From: Neisseriales bacterium
Lineage (GTDB): Bacteria > Pseudomonadota > Gammaproteobacteria > Burkholderiales > UBA11063
DNA: 7,157 nucleotides
NCBI GenBank assembly: GCA_008017145.1
Contig: SSGY01000160.1
Span: 1-7,157 of the forward strand
Reading direction: 5' to 3'
Below are positions 1 through 6,329 of the stretch, piece after piece. Position numbers and translations under genes: made by a program. A model generated the notes under the pieces. The model had not been told where the DNA came from and made no database searches. It saw only the letters and a list, made by a program, of their open reading frames with translations. The stretch's first letter is position 1; each line of letters begins with the position of its first letter.

Positions 1-909
1 GTATTACGACTATTACAAGGGTTAGCTTTAGGCGGCGAACTACCAAGTACATATGTCTATATCAGTGAGAGTATGCCACAAAAGCGAGGAAGTGGCTTTG
101 GGATTACCATGACAGGTGTAAATGCCGGACTCTTATTGGGGATGGCAATAAATCAACTTCTAAATTTAAGTTTTAACACCGAACAACTTACGGCTTATGG
201 TTGGAGAATTCCATTCATCATTGGCGGTGCGTTATGTCTGATTAGTTATAAAATTCGTAAAACTCTGCAAGAAACCGCAGCATTTAATAAAATCCATGAT
301 AAGCCAGAATTTCCATTAGCCTATTTATTTAAGCATAATTTGCCACAAATGATTGCCGGAATTGCAACTACTGGAATTATGTCGTCATTGGTGGTAATTG
401 CAATTATTTTTATGCCTACTTATTTACACAAAATGCTGCATATTGACAATCGTTTAATCAGCCAAATTATGCCCATCGCAATGATCTTAAATGTTATAAC
501 CATCTATATTACTGGTCGAATAGCTAATCGCGTAACGCCATATATTATTTTACGCAATTTAATTATTGCCAGTGCAATATTGGTGCCAACTTCATATTGG
601 TTAATTGATGCAGGACATATCGCAGCTGGAGTAATTATATTAGCTATTTTGGAAGGCGTGGCAGCAATGATTATACCTTACTTGATTACTTGCCTATTCC
701 CTGCTAAGATTCGCTTAACAGGGGTTGCAATGAGTTATAACGTAGGCTTCACTATTTTTGGCGGAATGGCACCGATTATTATCAGTAGCTCAATCCAATC
801 TGGGCATGGAATTTACCAAACGCCACTTATTTTCATGGTAGTAATTTTGCTGATTTGTAGCTTTGGATTATATTATGCTAAACGTCATAGCTGCGACCCG
901 ATTACCTAA
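1..909 (+). CDS. MHS-family MFS transporter (5'-truncated by window edge)
   Basis: This is the C-terminal 302 residues of a major facilitator transporter of the metabolite:H+ symporter (MHS) group, the family of ProP, KgtP and ShiA. It should move a small metabolite, probably an organic acid or osmolyte, across the inner membrane with protons. The reading frame is open from base 1. The visible part begins inside TM4 with RLLQGLALGGE, a typical MHS motif, continues through SESMPQKRGSGFG, and has the family landmark GWRIPF at partial residues 67-72. Later come FMPTYL (137-142) and the TM10-11 region motif SYNVGFTIFGG (245-255). About 120-130 N-terminal residues are missing. The ATG at base 73 is an internal methionine, because conserved family sequence lies before it. 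The gene ends one base from the stop of convergent hypA, with no hairpin between. The substrate cannot be assigned. Confidence 0.88.
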   Translation, partial: VLRLLQGLALGGELPSTYVYISESMPQKRGSGFGITMTGVNAGLLLGMAINQLLNLSFNTEQLTAYGWRIPFIIGGALCLISYKIRKTLQETAAFNKIHDKPEFPLAYLFKHNLPQMIAGIATTGIMSSLVVIAIIFMPTYLHKMLHIDNRLISQIMPIAMILNVITIYITGRIANRVTPYIILRNLIIASAILVPTSYWLIDAGHIAAGVIILAILEGVAAMIIPYLITCLFPAKIRLTGVAMSYNVGFTIFGGMAPIIISSSIQSGHGIYQTPLIFMVVILLICSFGLYYAKRHSCDPIT

Positions 910-910
910 A

Positions 911-1255
911 TTATTTATTCAGGCTAAATGACTTAACCAATAATTCACGCCCCTGTAAAATCTGGTAATCACCATAAGCGTTGCAATGTGGGCAGGCGTC
1001 ATAAAGATTAGTTAAGAGAAATTGCTGATTACATTTAGAACATAATGCAAGTCCATCTACTTCAAAGACTTCCAACTTAACTTGTCCACAAGCCATTTTT
1101 TCGGCAACTACTGGAAACCAAAATACGAGTGAATCGACATCCACACCTGAGAGCTTGCCAATTTCAATCGTAATCTGACTGATATTCTCTAAAATCCCAG
1201 CATTAGCCCGTGAAACTTGTTTAACAATGCCCTCACATAACGAAAATTCATGCAT
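911..1255 (-). CDS. hypA: HypA, hydrogenase/urease nickel incorporation chaperone
   Basis: HypA is a small cytoplasmic metallochaperone that, with HypB, delivers nickel to the active site of [NiFe]-hydrogenase precursors, and in some bacteria to urease. The 114 residues match the usual family length. The N-terminus MHEFSLCEGIV contains the nickel-binding Met-His-Glu start (His2, Glu3). The structural zinc site is two CxxC motifs, Cys72/Cys75 and Cys88/Cys91, near the C-terminus. The start is set by a strong AGGAGGA ribosome site seven bases upstream. The gene follows the 435-residue membrane protein by four bases and is probably translated from the same mRNA. No hypB, other hyp gene, hydrogenase or urease subunit lies in the window, so the enzyme it serves is unknown. 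The family assignment is secure; the client is not. Confidence 0.95.
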   Translation of the reverse strand: MHEFSLCEGIVKQVSRANAGILENISQITIEIGKLSGVDVDSLVFWFPVVAEKMACGQVKLEVFEVDGLALCSKCNQQFLLTNLYDACPHCNAYGDYQILQGRELLVKSFSLNK

Positions 1256-1259
1256 TACT

Positions 1260-2567
1260 CTATCCTCCTAATTCAACTCGTTGTTTGCGATGATGTTTTA
1301 AGCGATAAAAACTATAAACACCTATTATAATAAAAGTTAATAATAAAATAGGCATTTCGAGTGCCTGTGAACGAATACCAGCTTGTTTAGAGAGAAAAAC
1401 ACTCATTCCACTAACTAGAAAGCTAAATAAAATTAAACTAACTACCCCACCCATAATCAAGAGGATAATATTAACTTCAATTTTAATGATATCATGATGT
1501 ACAATCTTATTTACTGTAGATTGTAGTGAGTTATAGAAAACTGCCATTAAAATCACACACAATAACACCCAATGGTGAAAATATAGATTTACGGCTACAA
1601 ATAATACCGTAAACACTAATACAATTAAAACCCAAATAAAAAGGGTGTGTACATCATATTGATTAAATAACCGTAAGAAAAACCAATTTACAATTAAAGA
1701 CAATGTTGCAGCAATAAAAATTGCATCAGCAATATGTTTTGAGCTCCAATTTTCTGAATACTGTAAAAATAGTGGCATTGTAAAATACCATTTAACTAAA
1801 AATGCTCCGACAAGAATATTTAGACCAACTTTAGCAAAAAGTTCTTTGTTACACAACAGTAACGATCTATAAACACCTTGGATCTGTATTTTTTCTAAAG
1901 CAGGTTTAAATTTAGCTAAATAACTTGCATAATACGAGGCAAGAAAACTTAAACATAATAAGATGATGATTGGTATTTTCGATGATGCAATATGATAATT
2001 TATGGCAACTGTAGCAAATTTATTCAAGAACGAAGCAAAAATCAAACCACAGGACAATGAAAAAAAATAAGATTGAACTAGAAACATATAGGCTGATTGA
2101 TTATTGATTATTGAGAATAATGCGCCAATATTAATAGCCTTATCATAAGCATAGCCAATAGCGAATACGCATGAAACCACTATAAAAATTACTAATGCAG
2201 ATAAGTCATAATGTTTTATTAGATCCAACCCTAAAGTTAAGAATATCAGATAAGATAGCTGAACATAACAAAGCAACCGACCAATTGTACTATTAGGACA
2301 AACTATGCTTTTAGTACGTAAGATTAAAAGAAACACAATACAAGAAATTAAGAAAATAGCACTAAATAACAAGTCAAAATATAATGTTGCTGGAAACCAA
2401 TTGTTAGTTTCAAATATAATCATCGCGATTATATGATGATGTGATAATAATGCAAAAAATATCGCATACTCAACTAACGTTTGAAATAAAAATGATCCAA
2501 TAATTTTGCGATCTGTTGTTGAAAATTGGTTATGCCATAAATAATACATTGAATTCTGTTTAAACAC
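1260..2567 (-). CDS. Multi-spanning membrane protein, diverged MHS-like MFS fold
   Basis: This 435-residue protein is almost entirely hydrophobic, with about 12 predicted membrane helices and a basic C-terminal tail (LKHHRKQR). No standard signature is obvious, but it lines up with the MHS transporter at the left of the window. KIPIII (197-202) matches RIPFII, TMPLFL (263-268) matches FMPTYL, and a pattern of Asn366 followed seven residues later by Gly373-Gly374 matches N247/G254-G255. The P-to-P distance is 66 against 68. Near the N-terminus DRKIIGSFLFQTLVEYAIFF resembles the MHS TM1 pattern ending in LEWYDF. The acidic and basic signature residues of TM4 and the following loop are gone. The start is GTG with GAGAG four bases before it; the in-frame ATG six codons on lacks a ribosome site. 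It is co-transcribed with hypA. It may be a transporter of altered specificity or a non-transporting relative; function unknown. Confidence 0.82.
   Translation of the reverse strand: MFKQNSMYYLWHNQFSTTDRKIIGSFLFQTLVEYAIFFALLSHHHIIAMIIFETNNWFPATLYFDLLFSAIFLISCIVFLLILRTKSIVCPNSTIGRLLCYVQLSYLIFLTLGLDLIKHYDLSALVIFIVVSCVFAIGYAYDKAINIGALFSIINNQSAYMFLVQSYFFSLSCGLIFASFLNKFATVAINYHIASSKIPIIILLCLSFLASYYASYLAKFKPALEKIQIQGVYRSLLLCNKELFAKVGLNILVGAFLVKWYFTMPLFLQYSENWSSKHIADAIFIAATLSLIVNWFFLRLFNQYDVHTLFIWVLIVLVFTVLFVAVNLYFHHWVLLCVILMAVFYNSLQSTVNKIVHHDIIKIEVNIILLIMGGVVSLILFSFLVSGMSVFLSKQAGIRSQALEMPILLLTFIIIGVYSFYRLKHHRKQRVELGG
1263..1269 (-). promoter_or_regulatory. Strong ribosome binding site of hypA inside the upstream gene
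   Basis: On the minus strand AGGAGGA precedes the hypA ATG by seven bases and forms the last sense codons of the membrane-protein gene, directly before its TAG stop. Ribosomes finishing the upstream gene stop on top of this site, so the two genes are likely translationally coupled. It also settles the hypA start. Confidence 0.85.
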
Positions 2568-2610
2568 GCTACTCTCTTTTAAATAAAAAGCTTTTGAAAC
2601 AAAGCCCCCA

Positions 2611-2619
2611 ATTATACCA
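2611..2619 (-). promoter_or_regulatory. Extended -10 promoter for the membrane protein-hypA operon
   Basis: The minus strand reads TGGTATAAT, a perfect extended -10 element (TGn plus TATAAT at 2616-2611). Transcription would start near 2604, leaving a leader of about 37 bases before the GTG at 2567. No good -35 hexamer lies 17 bases upstream, as is usual for extended -10 promoters. Position and orientation fit the operon; activity is inferred. Confidence 0.6.
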
Positions 2620-2637
2620 ACTCTTTGCCAACTTGGT
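2617..2637. repeat. Direct repeat CCAACT/CCAACT and nested palindrome in divergent spacer
   Basis: CCAACT occurs at 2617-2622 and again at 2628-2633, eleven bases apart, close to one turn of the helix. The second copy also forms a perfect palindrome CCAAcTTGG (2628-2636), and ACCAA (2616-2620) can pair with TTGGT (2633-2637). It abuts the -10 element of the minus-strand promoter and lies in its -35 region. This layout is what an operator or activator site would show, but no regulator is identified. Confidence 0.35.
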
Positions 2638-2661
2638 TATTTTCATCTCTACCGATAAATA

Positions 2662-2684
2662 TAGTTGCATTTAATATACAAGTA
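2662..2684. promoter_or_regulatory. Candidate NsrR-type operator overlapping the hcp promoter
   Basis: The segment is an imperfect palindrome centred on A2673 with TTG at 2665-2667 mirrored by CAA at 2679-2681 and GCATTT/ATATAC in between. Its left half TAGTTGCATTT matches nine of eleven positions of the NsrR half-site recalled as AAGATGCATTT. The right half is weaker. NsrR is an Fe-S repressor released by nitric oxide, and hcp is one of its most conserved targets. The site covers the -35 and spacer region, where a bound repressor would block transcription. The match was made by eye and no nsrR gene is in the window. Confidence 0.5.
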
Positions 2685-2685
2685 T

Positions 2686-2694
2686 TGCTATAAT
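2686..2694 (+). promoter_or_regulatory. Extended -10 promoter of hcp
   Basis: TGCTATAAT is a perfect extended -10 element with TATAAT at 2689-2694. The weak -35-like TTGCAT lies at 2665-2670 with an 18-base spacer. Transcription would begin near 2701, giving a leader of about 57 bases before the hcp ATG. It points away from the second extended -10 promoter at 2611-2619. Confidence 0.65.
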
Positions 2695-2744
2695 ACCCAC
2701 ATAATTATCAAGGATAATAACCAATTAAATCACTCAACTATTAT

Positions 2745-2750
2745 AAGGAA
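2745..2750 (+). promoter_or_regulatory. Ribosome binding site that fixes the hcp start
   Basis: AAGGAA stands seven bases before the ATG at 2758. An in-frame TTG at 2665 would add 31 residues, but it lies upstream of the predicted transcription start and encodes sequence unlike Hcp. The family begins at MFCxQCEQT, so 2758 is the start. Confidence 0.85.
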
Positions 2751-2757
2751 ATTAATT

Positions 2758-4419
2758 ATGTTCTGTTATCAATGTGAACAAACTTTACGCACACCAACTG
2801 GAGTTGGGTGTAACTCATTAGGAATTTGCGGTAAAGACAATACCACTGCTAATTTGCAAGATTTGCTAATCCACGCCCTATCTGGTCTTAGCATCTACGC
2901 ACAAAGCGCTAGAACTGTAGGTGTGGTTGACTCAGCAGTTGATGCATTTGTCGGTGAAGCATTATTTTCAACATTAACCAATGTCAATTTTGACCAGCAA
3001 AGAATGCAAGATTATATTCGCCAAAGCGTGAGATTGCGGGATGAGTTACGTGCACACTATATCGCAGCTTGTGAAGCACAAAAAATCACACCGACTCTAT
3101 CTACACTAGCCGCAGCTAACTTTCAGGCAGCTAGTAGTTTGGATGGTCTACTTGAACAAGCGGATGCAATTGGTTTTGATATGCGTTCATTAAATTTAGA
3201 CGAGGATTTAACTGGATTGTACGGTTTAGTACTATTTGGACTAAAAGGTTTGGCAGCATATACCGATCATGCACGGGTGCTTGGGCACACTGATCCACAA
3301 ATCTATGCTTCAATTCATGATTGTCTGGTATTTCTGGCAACCGAATCAAGTGATGCTAATGCCTATTTGGAATGGGCATTAAAAGTTGGTGCTACCAATT
3401 ACCAAACTATGGAACTATTAGACAAAGCTCATACCGAAACCTATGGACACCCAGAACCAACACAAGTGCGCATTACACCTGTTAAAGGTAAATGTATCTT
3501 GGTAAGTGGACATGCATTAAACGATCTAGAAGATATCCTCAAACAAACTGCAGATAAAGGAATTAACGTTTATACTCATGGTGAATTACTTCCAGCCTTA
3601 GCCTATCCTAAATTTAAACAATATTCGCATTTAGTGGGTAATTATGGCGGTGCTTGGCAAGATCAACAAGCTGAATTTGCAGCTTTTCCGGGTAGTATTG
3701 TGATGACAACTAACTGTCTGATTCAGCCACAAAATAGTTATAATCAACGCCTATTTACTACTCATGCAGTTGGCTGGGCTGGTATTCCTCACATTGAGAA
3801 TCATGATTACACACCAGTTATCAAAGCTGCTCTGGCTGCGCCGGGATTTACTAATAATGCCGATGAAGCTAAATTCATTACCACTGGTTTTGCACGTAAT
3901 ACGGTCTTAAGTGTAGCTCCACAAGTAATTGAAGCCGTAAAATCTGGAGCAATCAAACATTTCTTCCTTATCGGTGGTTGTGATGGTGCTAAAAGCGGGC
4001 GTAATTATTATACTGAATTTGCACATCAAGCACCCAAAGATAGCATTATCCTGACTCTAGGCTGTGGTAAGTATCGTTTTAATAAAGATGATTTTGGTGA
4101 TATCGGCGGCATTCCGCGACTATTGGATATGGGACAATGTAACGATGCTTATTCTGCAATCCAAGTTGCCGTTGCTTTAGCTGGCGCGTTTAATTGTGGG
4201 GTTAATGAATTACCATTATCACTAATAATTTCATGGTTTGAGCAGAAAGCTGCTGCCGTTTTATTAACATTACTACATCTTGGGCTTGAAAATATTCATT
4301 TAGGTCCTACTCTTCCTGCATTCTTGACACCAAATGTGGTAAATATTTTGGTTGAAAAATTCAAGCTACGTCCAACTGGTGTTGCGAGCGAAGATTTAGC
4401 TCGAATCTGTAACGCCTAG
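2758..4419 (+). CDS. hcp: Hybrid cluster protein Hcp (hydroxylamine/NO reductase)
   Basis: Hcp is a cytoplasmic Fe-S protein of anaerobic and nitrosative-stress metabolism. It reduces hydroxylamine in vitro and is regarded in E. coli as a high-affinity nitric oxide reductase, and it has also been linked to protein S-nitrosylation. The 553 residues are the expected length and resemble E. coli Hcp along the whole chain. All ligands of the hybrid 4Fe-2S-2O cluster are visible: His252 (SGH), Glu276 (THGE), Cys320 (TNC), Cys408 (GGCDG, the usual persulfide cysteine), Cys436 (GCGKYRF), Cys461 (GQCNDAY) and Glu495 (WFEQKA). The N-terminal cluster cysteines are Cys3, Cys6, Cys18 and Cys24, giving CX2CX11CX5C. 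That combines the long first gap of class II proteins with the short second gap of class I. The gene is monocistronic, and no hcr electron-donor reductase adjoins it. A candidate NsrR site overlaps its promoter. Confidence 0.97.
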   Translation: MFCYQCEQTLRTPTGVGCNSLGICGKDNTTANLQDLLIHALSGLSIYAQSARTVGVVDSAVDAFVGEALFSTLTNVNFDQQRMQDYIRQSVRLRDELRAHYIAACEAQKITPTLSTLAAANFQAASSLDGLLEQADAIGFDMRSLNLDEDLTGLYGLVLFGLKGLAAYTDHARVLGHTDPQIYASIHDCLVFLATESSDANAYLEWALKVGATNYQTMELLDKAHTETYGHPEPTQVRITPVKGKCILVSGHALNDLEDILKQTADKGINVYTHGELLPALAYPKFKQYSHLVGNYGGAWQDQQAEFAAFPGSIVMTTNCLIQPQNSYNQRLFTTHAVGWAGIPHIENHDYTPVIKAALAAPGFTNNADEAKFITTGFARNTVLSVAPQVIEAVKSGAIKHFFLIGGCDGAKSGRNYYTEFAHQAPKDSIILTLGCGKYRFNKDDFGDIGGIPRLLDMGQCNDAYSAIQVAVALAGAFNCGVNELPLSLIISWFEQKAAAVLLTLLHLGLENIHLGPTLPAFLTPNVVNILVEKFKLRPTGVASEDLARICNA

Positions 4420-4425
4420 ATTTTT

Positions 4426-4491
4426 ATTAAATGCTAAGATATAAAAAAAGTCGTAAGTAATTACGACTTTTTTTATATCTTAGCACTTAAT
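4426..4491. terminator. Bidirectional intrinsic terminator between convergent genes
   Basis: Bases 4432-4456 and 4461-4485 are perfectly complementary, a 25-bp stem with a four-base GTAA loop. Beyond one mismatch (4431/4486) pairing continues five more bases to 4426/4491. The functional core is AGTCGTAA/TTACGACT flanked by A7 on one side and T7 on the other, so RNA from either strand has a hairpin followed by a U tract. It begins seven bases after the hcp stop, and its outer arm overlaps the stop of the opposing gene at 4487. Confidence 0.92.
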
Positions 4492-5440
4492 TCAACATAA
4501 GTGATTGAAATAATCGTGTTTGAGCACGATCTGCACAAGCATGTTCCAGCTCCAAATAGCTTGTACTGTTTCTCTCCTCTTTTATAGATCTAAAAATGTG
4601 ACAGTATTTAATTCCATAACCACATTTATGACTCAGATTCAAACGCTTTGTTTTATTATCATAGCACTTATCTTGCTCAGCTAACTGAAGCACCTGTGCA
4701 GCAGTCATGCCTGCAAATTTACGTTGATAATATTCTTCTGATTTAACATCAAGAATTTTATTAAAACTACCAGCCCCGCAATATTCATATAACTGATAAT
4801 CACCATCTTTTTCGCTATACTTTCTGGCGTCGTTAAATTTCAAATAAACACACAATTTATCATTACTCAAAGAAGCGGCTTGTAGTTTCTCAAAATTACC
4901 AACTTCATGCAACATTCGTTTTTTTCTTGAGGATAGATCAAGCATTACATAAACTGAATCACTACCAATATCTTCGGCTTCAAAAATTAAAATAATTTGC
5001 TTATTTTTTAAGTAAAACGCATATTTCACCAATGGATTAGCCACTTGCCCCAATGGAATATTATTTAAAAAAAGTATATAGTTTTTTGTAGCCTCATCAT
5101 AGACTGAAGAAATCGCACCAAGCTCAGTATAAAGCGTATTGAATTGTAAATCAATATTTTCAAGGGTTTCGCTCTTTTCATTTAACAATTGATCTTGAGT
5201 ATCTTTTGCTAAATTATTAATAAATTCACTATCTAAATAACTTGATTTTATTGTAGAACTATTAAGATAATCCTTGTCCCCGGAAGTTTGTAACGACGCA
5301 TCTTCCTTAAGGCTGATAGAAGAACCATGAAAGTAGCGATACGCAACAGCAGCAAAAACTAGCATCCAAATCAAGACTATCATCAAATATAGAATTGGAA
5401 TTGCTTTTAACTGGCGTAGAAGATTTTTTTTAAGTTGCAT
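4487..5440 (-). CDS. Hypothetical membrane-anchored protein with six cysteines
   Basis: I do not recognise this protein. Counted from the ATG at 5440 it has 317 residues. A short basic stretch (MQLKKNLLRQLK) leads into one strong membrane helix (about residues 14-35, rich in Leu, Ile, Val and Trp), with no signal-peptidase site obvious, so it should be a signal-anchored protein with its bulk in the periplasm. The next roughly 70 residues are polar and Ser/Asp/Glu-rich, probably a flexible or coiled linker. The remaining part alternates in a way that suggests beta strands. Six cysteines, all in the C-terminal half (one in DKCYD, others in SHKCGYG, KYCHI and EHACAD), suggest disulfides. Start choice is uncertain: a TTG at 5452 would add four residues, and neither start has a good ribosome site. 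It lies 109 bp downstream of the Anbu gene on the same strand, and ends at the shared terminator. Confidence 0.75.
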   Translation of the reverse strand: MQLKKNLLRQLKAIPILYLMIVLIWMLVFAAVAYRYFHGSSISLKEDASLQTSGDKDYLNSSTIKSSYLDSEFINNLAKDTQDQLLNEKSETLENIDLQFNTLYTELGAISSVYDEATKNYILFLNNIPLGQVANPLVKYAFYLKNKQIILIFEAEDIGSDSVYVMLDLSSRKKRMLHEVGNFEKLQAASLSNDKLCVYLKFNDARKYSEKDGDYQLYEYCGAGSFNKILDVKSEEYYQRKFAGMTAAQVLQLAEQDKCYDNKTKRLNLSHKCGYGIKYCHIFRSIKEERNSTSYLELEHACADRAQTRLFQSLMLN

Positions 5441-5473
5441 AGTCCATGACAAATTGGTTATTCTAAGGACTCA

Positions 5474-5479
5474 ATTTTA
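5474..5479 (-). promoter_or_regulatory. Possible -10 element for the six-cysteine membrane protein gene
   Basis: The minus strand reads TAAAAT, five of six matches to the -10 consensus, about 33 bases before the ATG at 5440. The nearest TTGAGA-like -35 is 20 bases away, which is too far for a normal spacer. The element is plausible only because the gene is separated from the Anbu gene by 109 bp; read-through from upstream is equally possible. Confidence 0.25.
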
Positions 5480-5561
5480 CCGTACTTGGCACATAAGACT
5501 CTCAAATTCCACCTAAATAGAGTCAATTAAATCTATATATGCAACAATATCCAACAAATGA

Positions 5562-6317
5562 CTATTTTTTCCACCAATCAAGGTTAGGAATGGTCTTAAA
5601 AACATACTGCAGACCATCGCACCATCCTTGACGTAATTGTTGAAATAATTCATTTGATTCATCAATCAAAGTAGTCATTGGTTTAGCAATTTCAATCTCA
5701 CCATCTTCATGGTTTATAATTTGAGGTGGCAGATGACTCAGATTTATTGGCAAACCGACTGACAAATTAGAGCGTAAGGTTGAATCAAATGATACCAAAG
5801 CACATTTAATCGCATCGCCAAGCGGTGTGTCATAGTTAATTACCCGATCCAAAATTGGTTTACCATATTTTAATTCACCGATTTGGAAAAATGGCGTTTC
5901 TTTGGTTGCTTCGATAAAATTACCTGCCGCATAAACCATAAATAAACGCTGCCCTTCACCCTTAATCTGTCCACCAACCAAAAAAGAGCAACCGAAATCA
6001 ATTCCTGAGCTAGAAGAAGGTAAACGCCGAATAACCTCGCGAACAGTGTCGCCTACTTTACGCGCGACATCAAACAATGAATCCAATTGAAGAATATTAT
6101 GTTCTGCTCCACGTTCAACCTCTTTACGCAATAAGGAGACTACTTCTTGAGTAGTTCCCAAATTACCCGCATTTAGTAAAAAAATTTGCCGTTCTCCGGC
6201 AATTTCAAAACGACTAGTTTTACAAAAAACTGAGATGTTATCAATTCCTGCATTAGTTCGACTATCTGATGCAAAAATAAGTCCTTCTTTAATTTTTATC
6301 GCTACACAATACGTCAT
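5562..6317 (-). CDS. Anbu-type proteasome-related peptidase
   Basis: Anbu is a bacterial Ntn-hydrolase related to HslV and the proteasome beta subunit, which assembles into helical lock-washer rings. Its natural substrate is not established. The 251 residues open with MTYCVAIKIKEGLIFASDSR, the family's characteristic N-terminus. After removal of Met1, Thr2 becomes the N-terminal nucleophile. Asp18 (ASDSRTNAG) and Lys33 (FCKTSRF) occupy the places of the conserved proteasomal Asp17 and Lys33 residues. No propeptide precedes the threonine, as usual for Anbu. The gene lies 12 bases after the transglutaminase-like gene, and its ribosome site AGGGG overlaps that gene's TAG stop, so the two are probably coupled. 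No ATPase unfoldase gene is adjacent, which is typical for Anbu and unlike hslVU. Confidence 0.93.
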   Translation of the reverse strand: MTYCVAIKIKEGLIFASDSRTNAGIDNISVFCKTSRFEIAGERQIFLLNAGNLGTTQEVVSLLRKEVERGAEHNILQLDSLFDVARKVGDTVREVIRRLPSSSSGIDFGCSFLVGGQIKGEGQRLFMVYAAGNFIEATKETPFFQIGELKYGKPILDRVINYDTPLGDAIKCALVSFDSTLRSNLSVGLPINLSHLPPQIINHEDGEIEIAKPMTTLIDESNELFQQLRQGWCDGLQYVFKTIPNLDWWKK

Positions 6318-6329
6318 TAATAAATACCC

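Noticed and set aside
73..75. ATG at 73 as the start of the MFS transporter
   Set aside because: The 24 codons before it encode conserved MHS TM4 sequence (RLLQGLALGGE), so the gene begins outside the window.
2698..2711. FNR-like site ending in ATCAA upstream of hcp
   Set aside because: Only the right half-site fits; the left half reads CACAT instead of TTGAT, and it lies downstream of the -10 element.
2665..2757. 31-residue N-terminal extension of Hcp from a TTG codon
   Set aside because: It would begin inside the promoter and operator, upstream of the predicted transcript start. Hcp proteins begin at MFCxQCEQT, which has its own ribosome site.
3131..3349. 72-codon open frame on the minus strand inside hcp
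   Set aside because: It lies wholly within the well-conserved hcp coding sequence on the opposite strand, and its translation shows no recognisable features.
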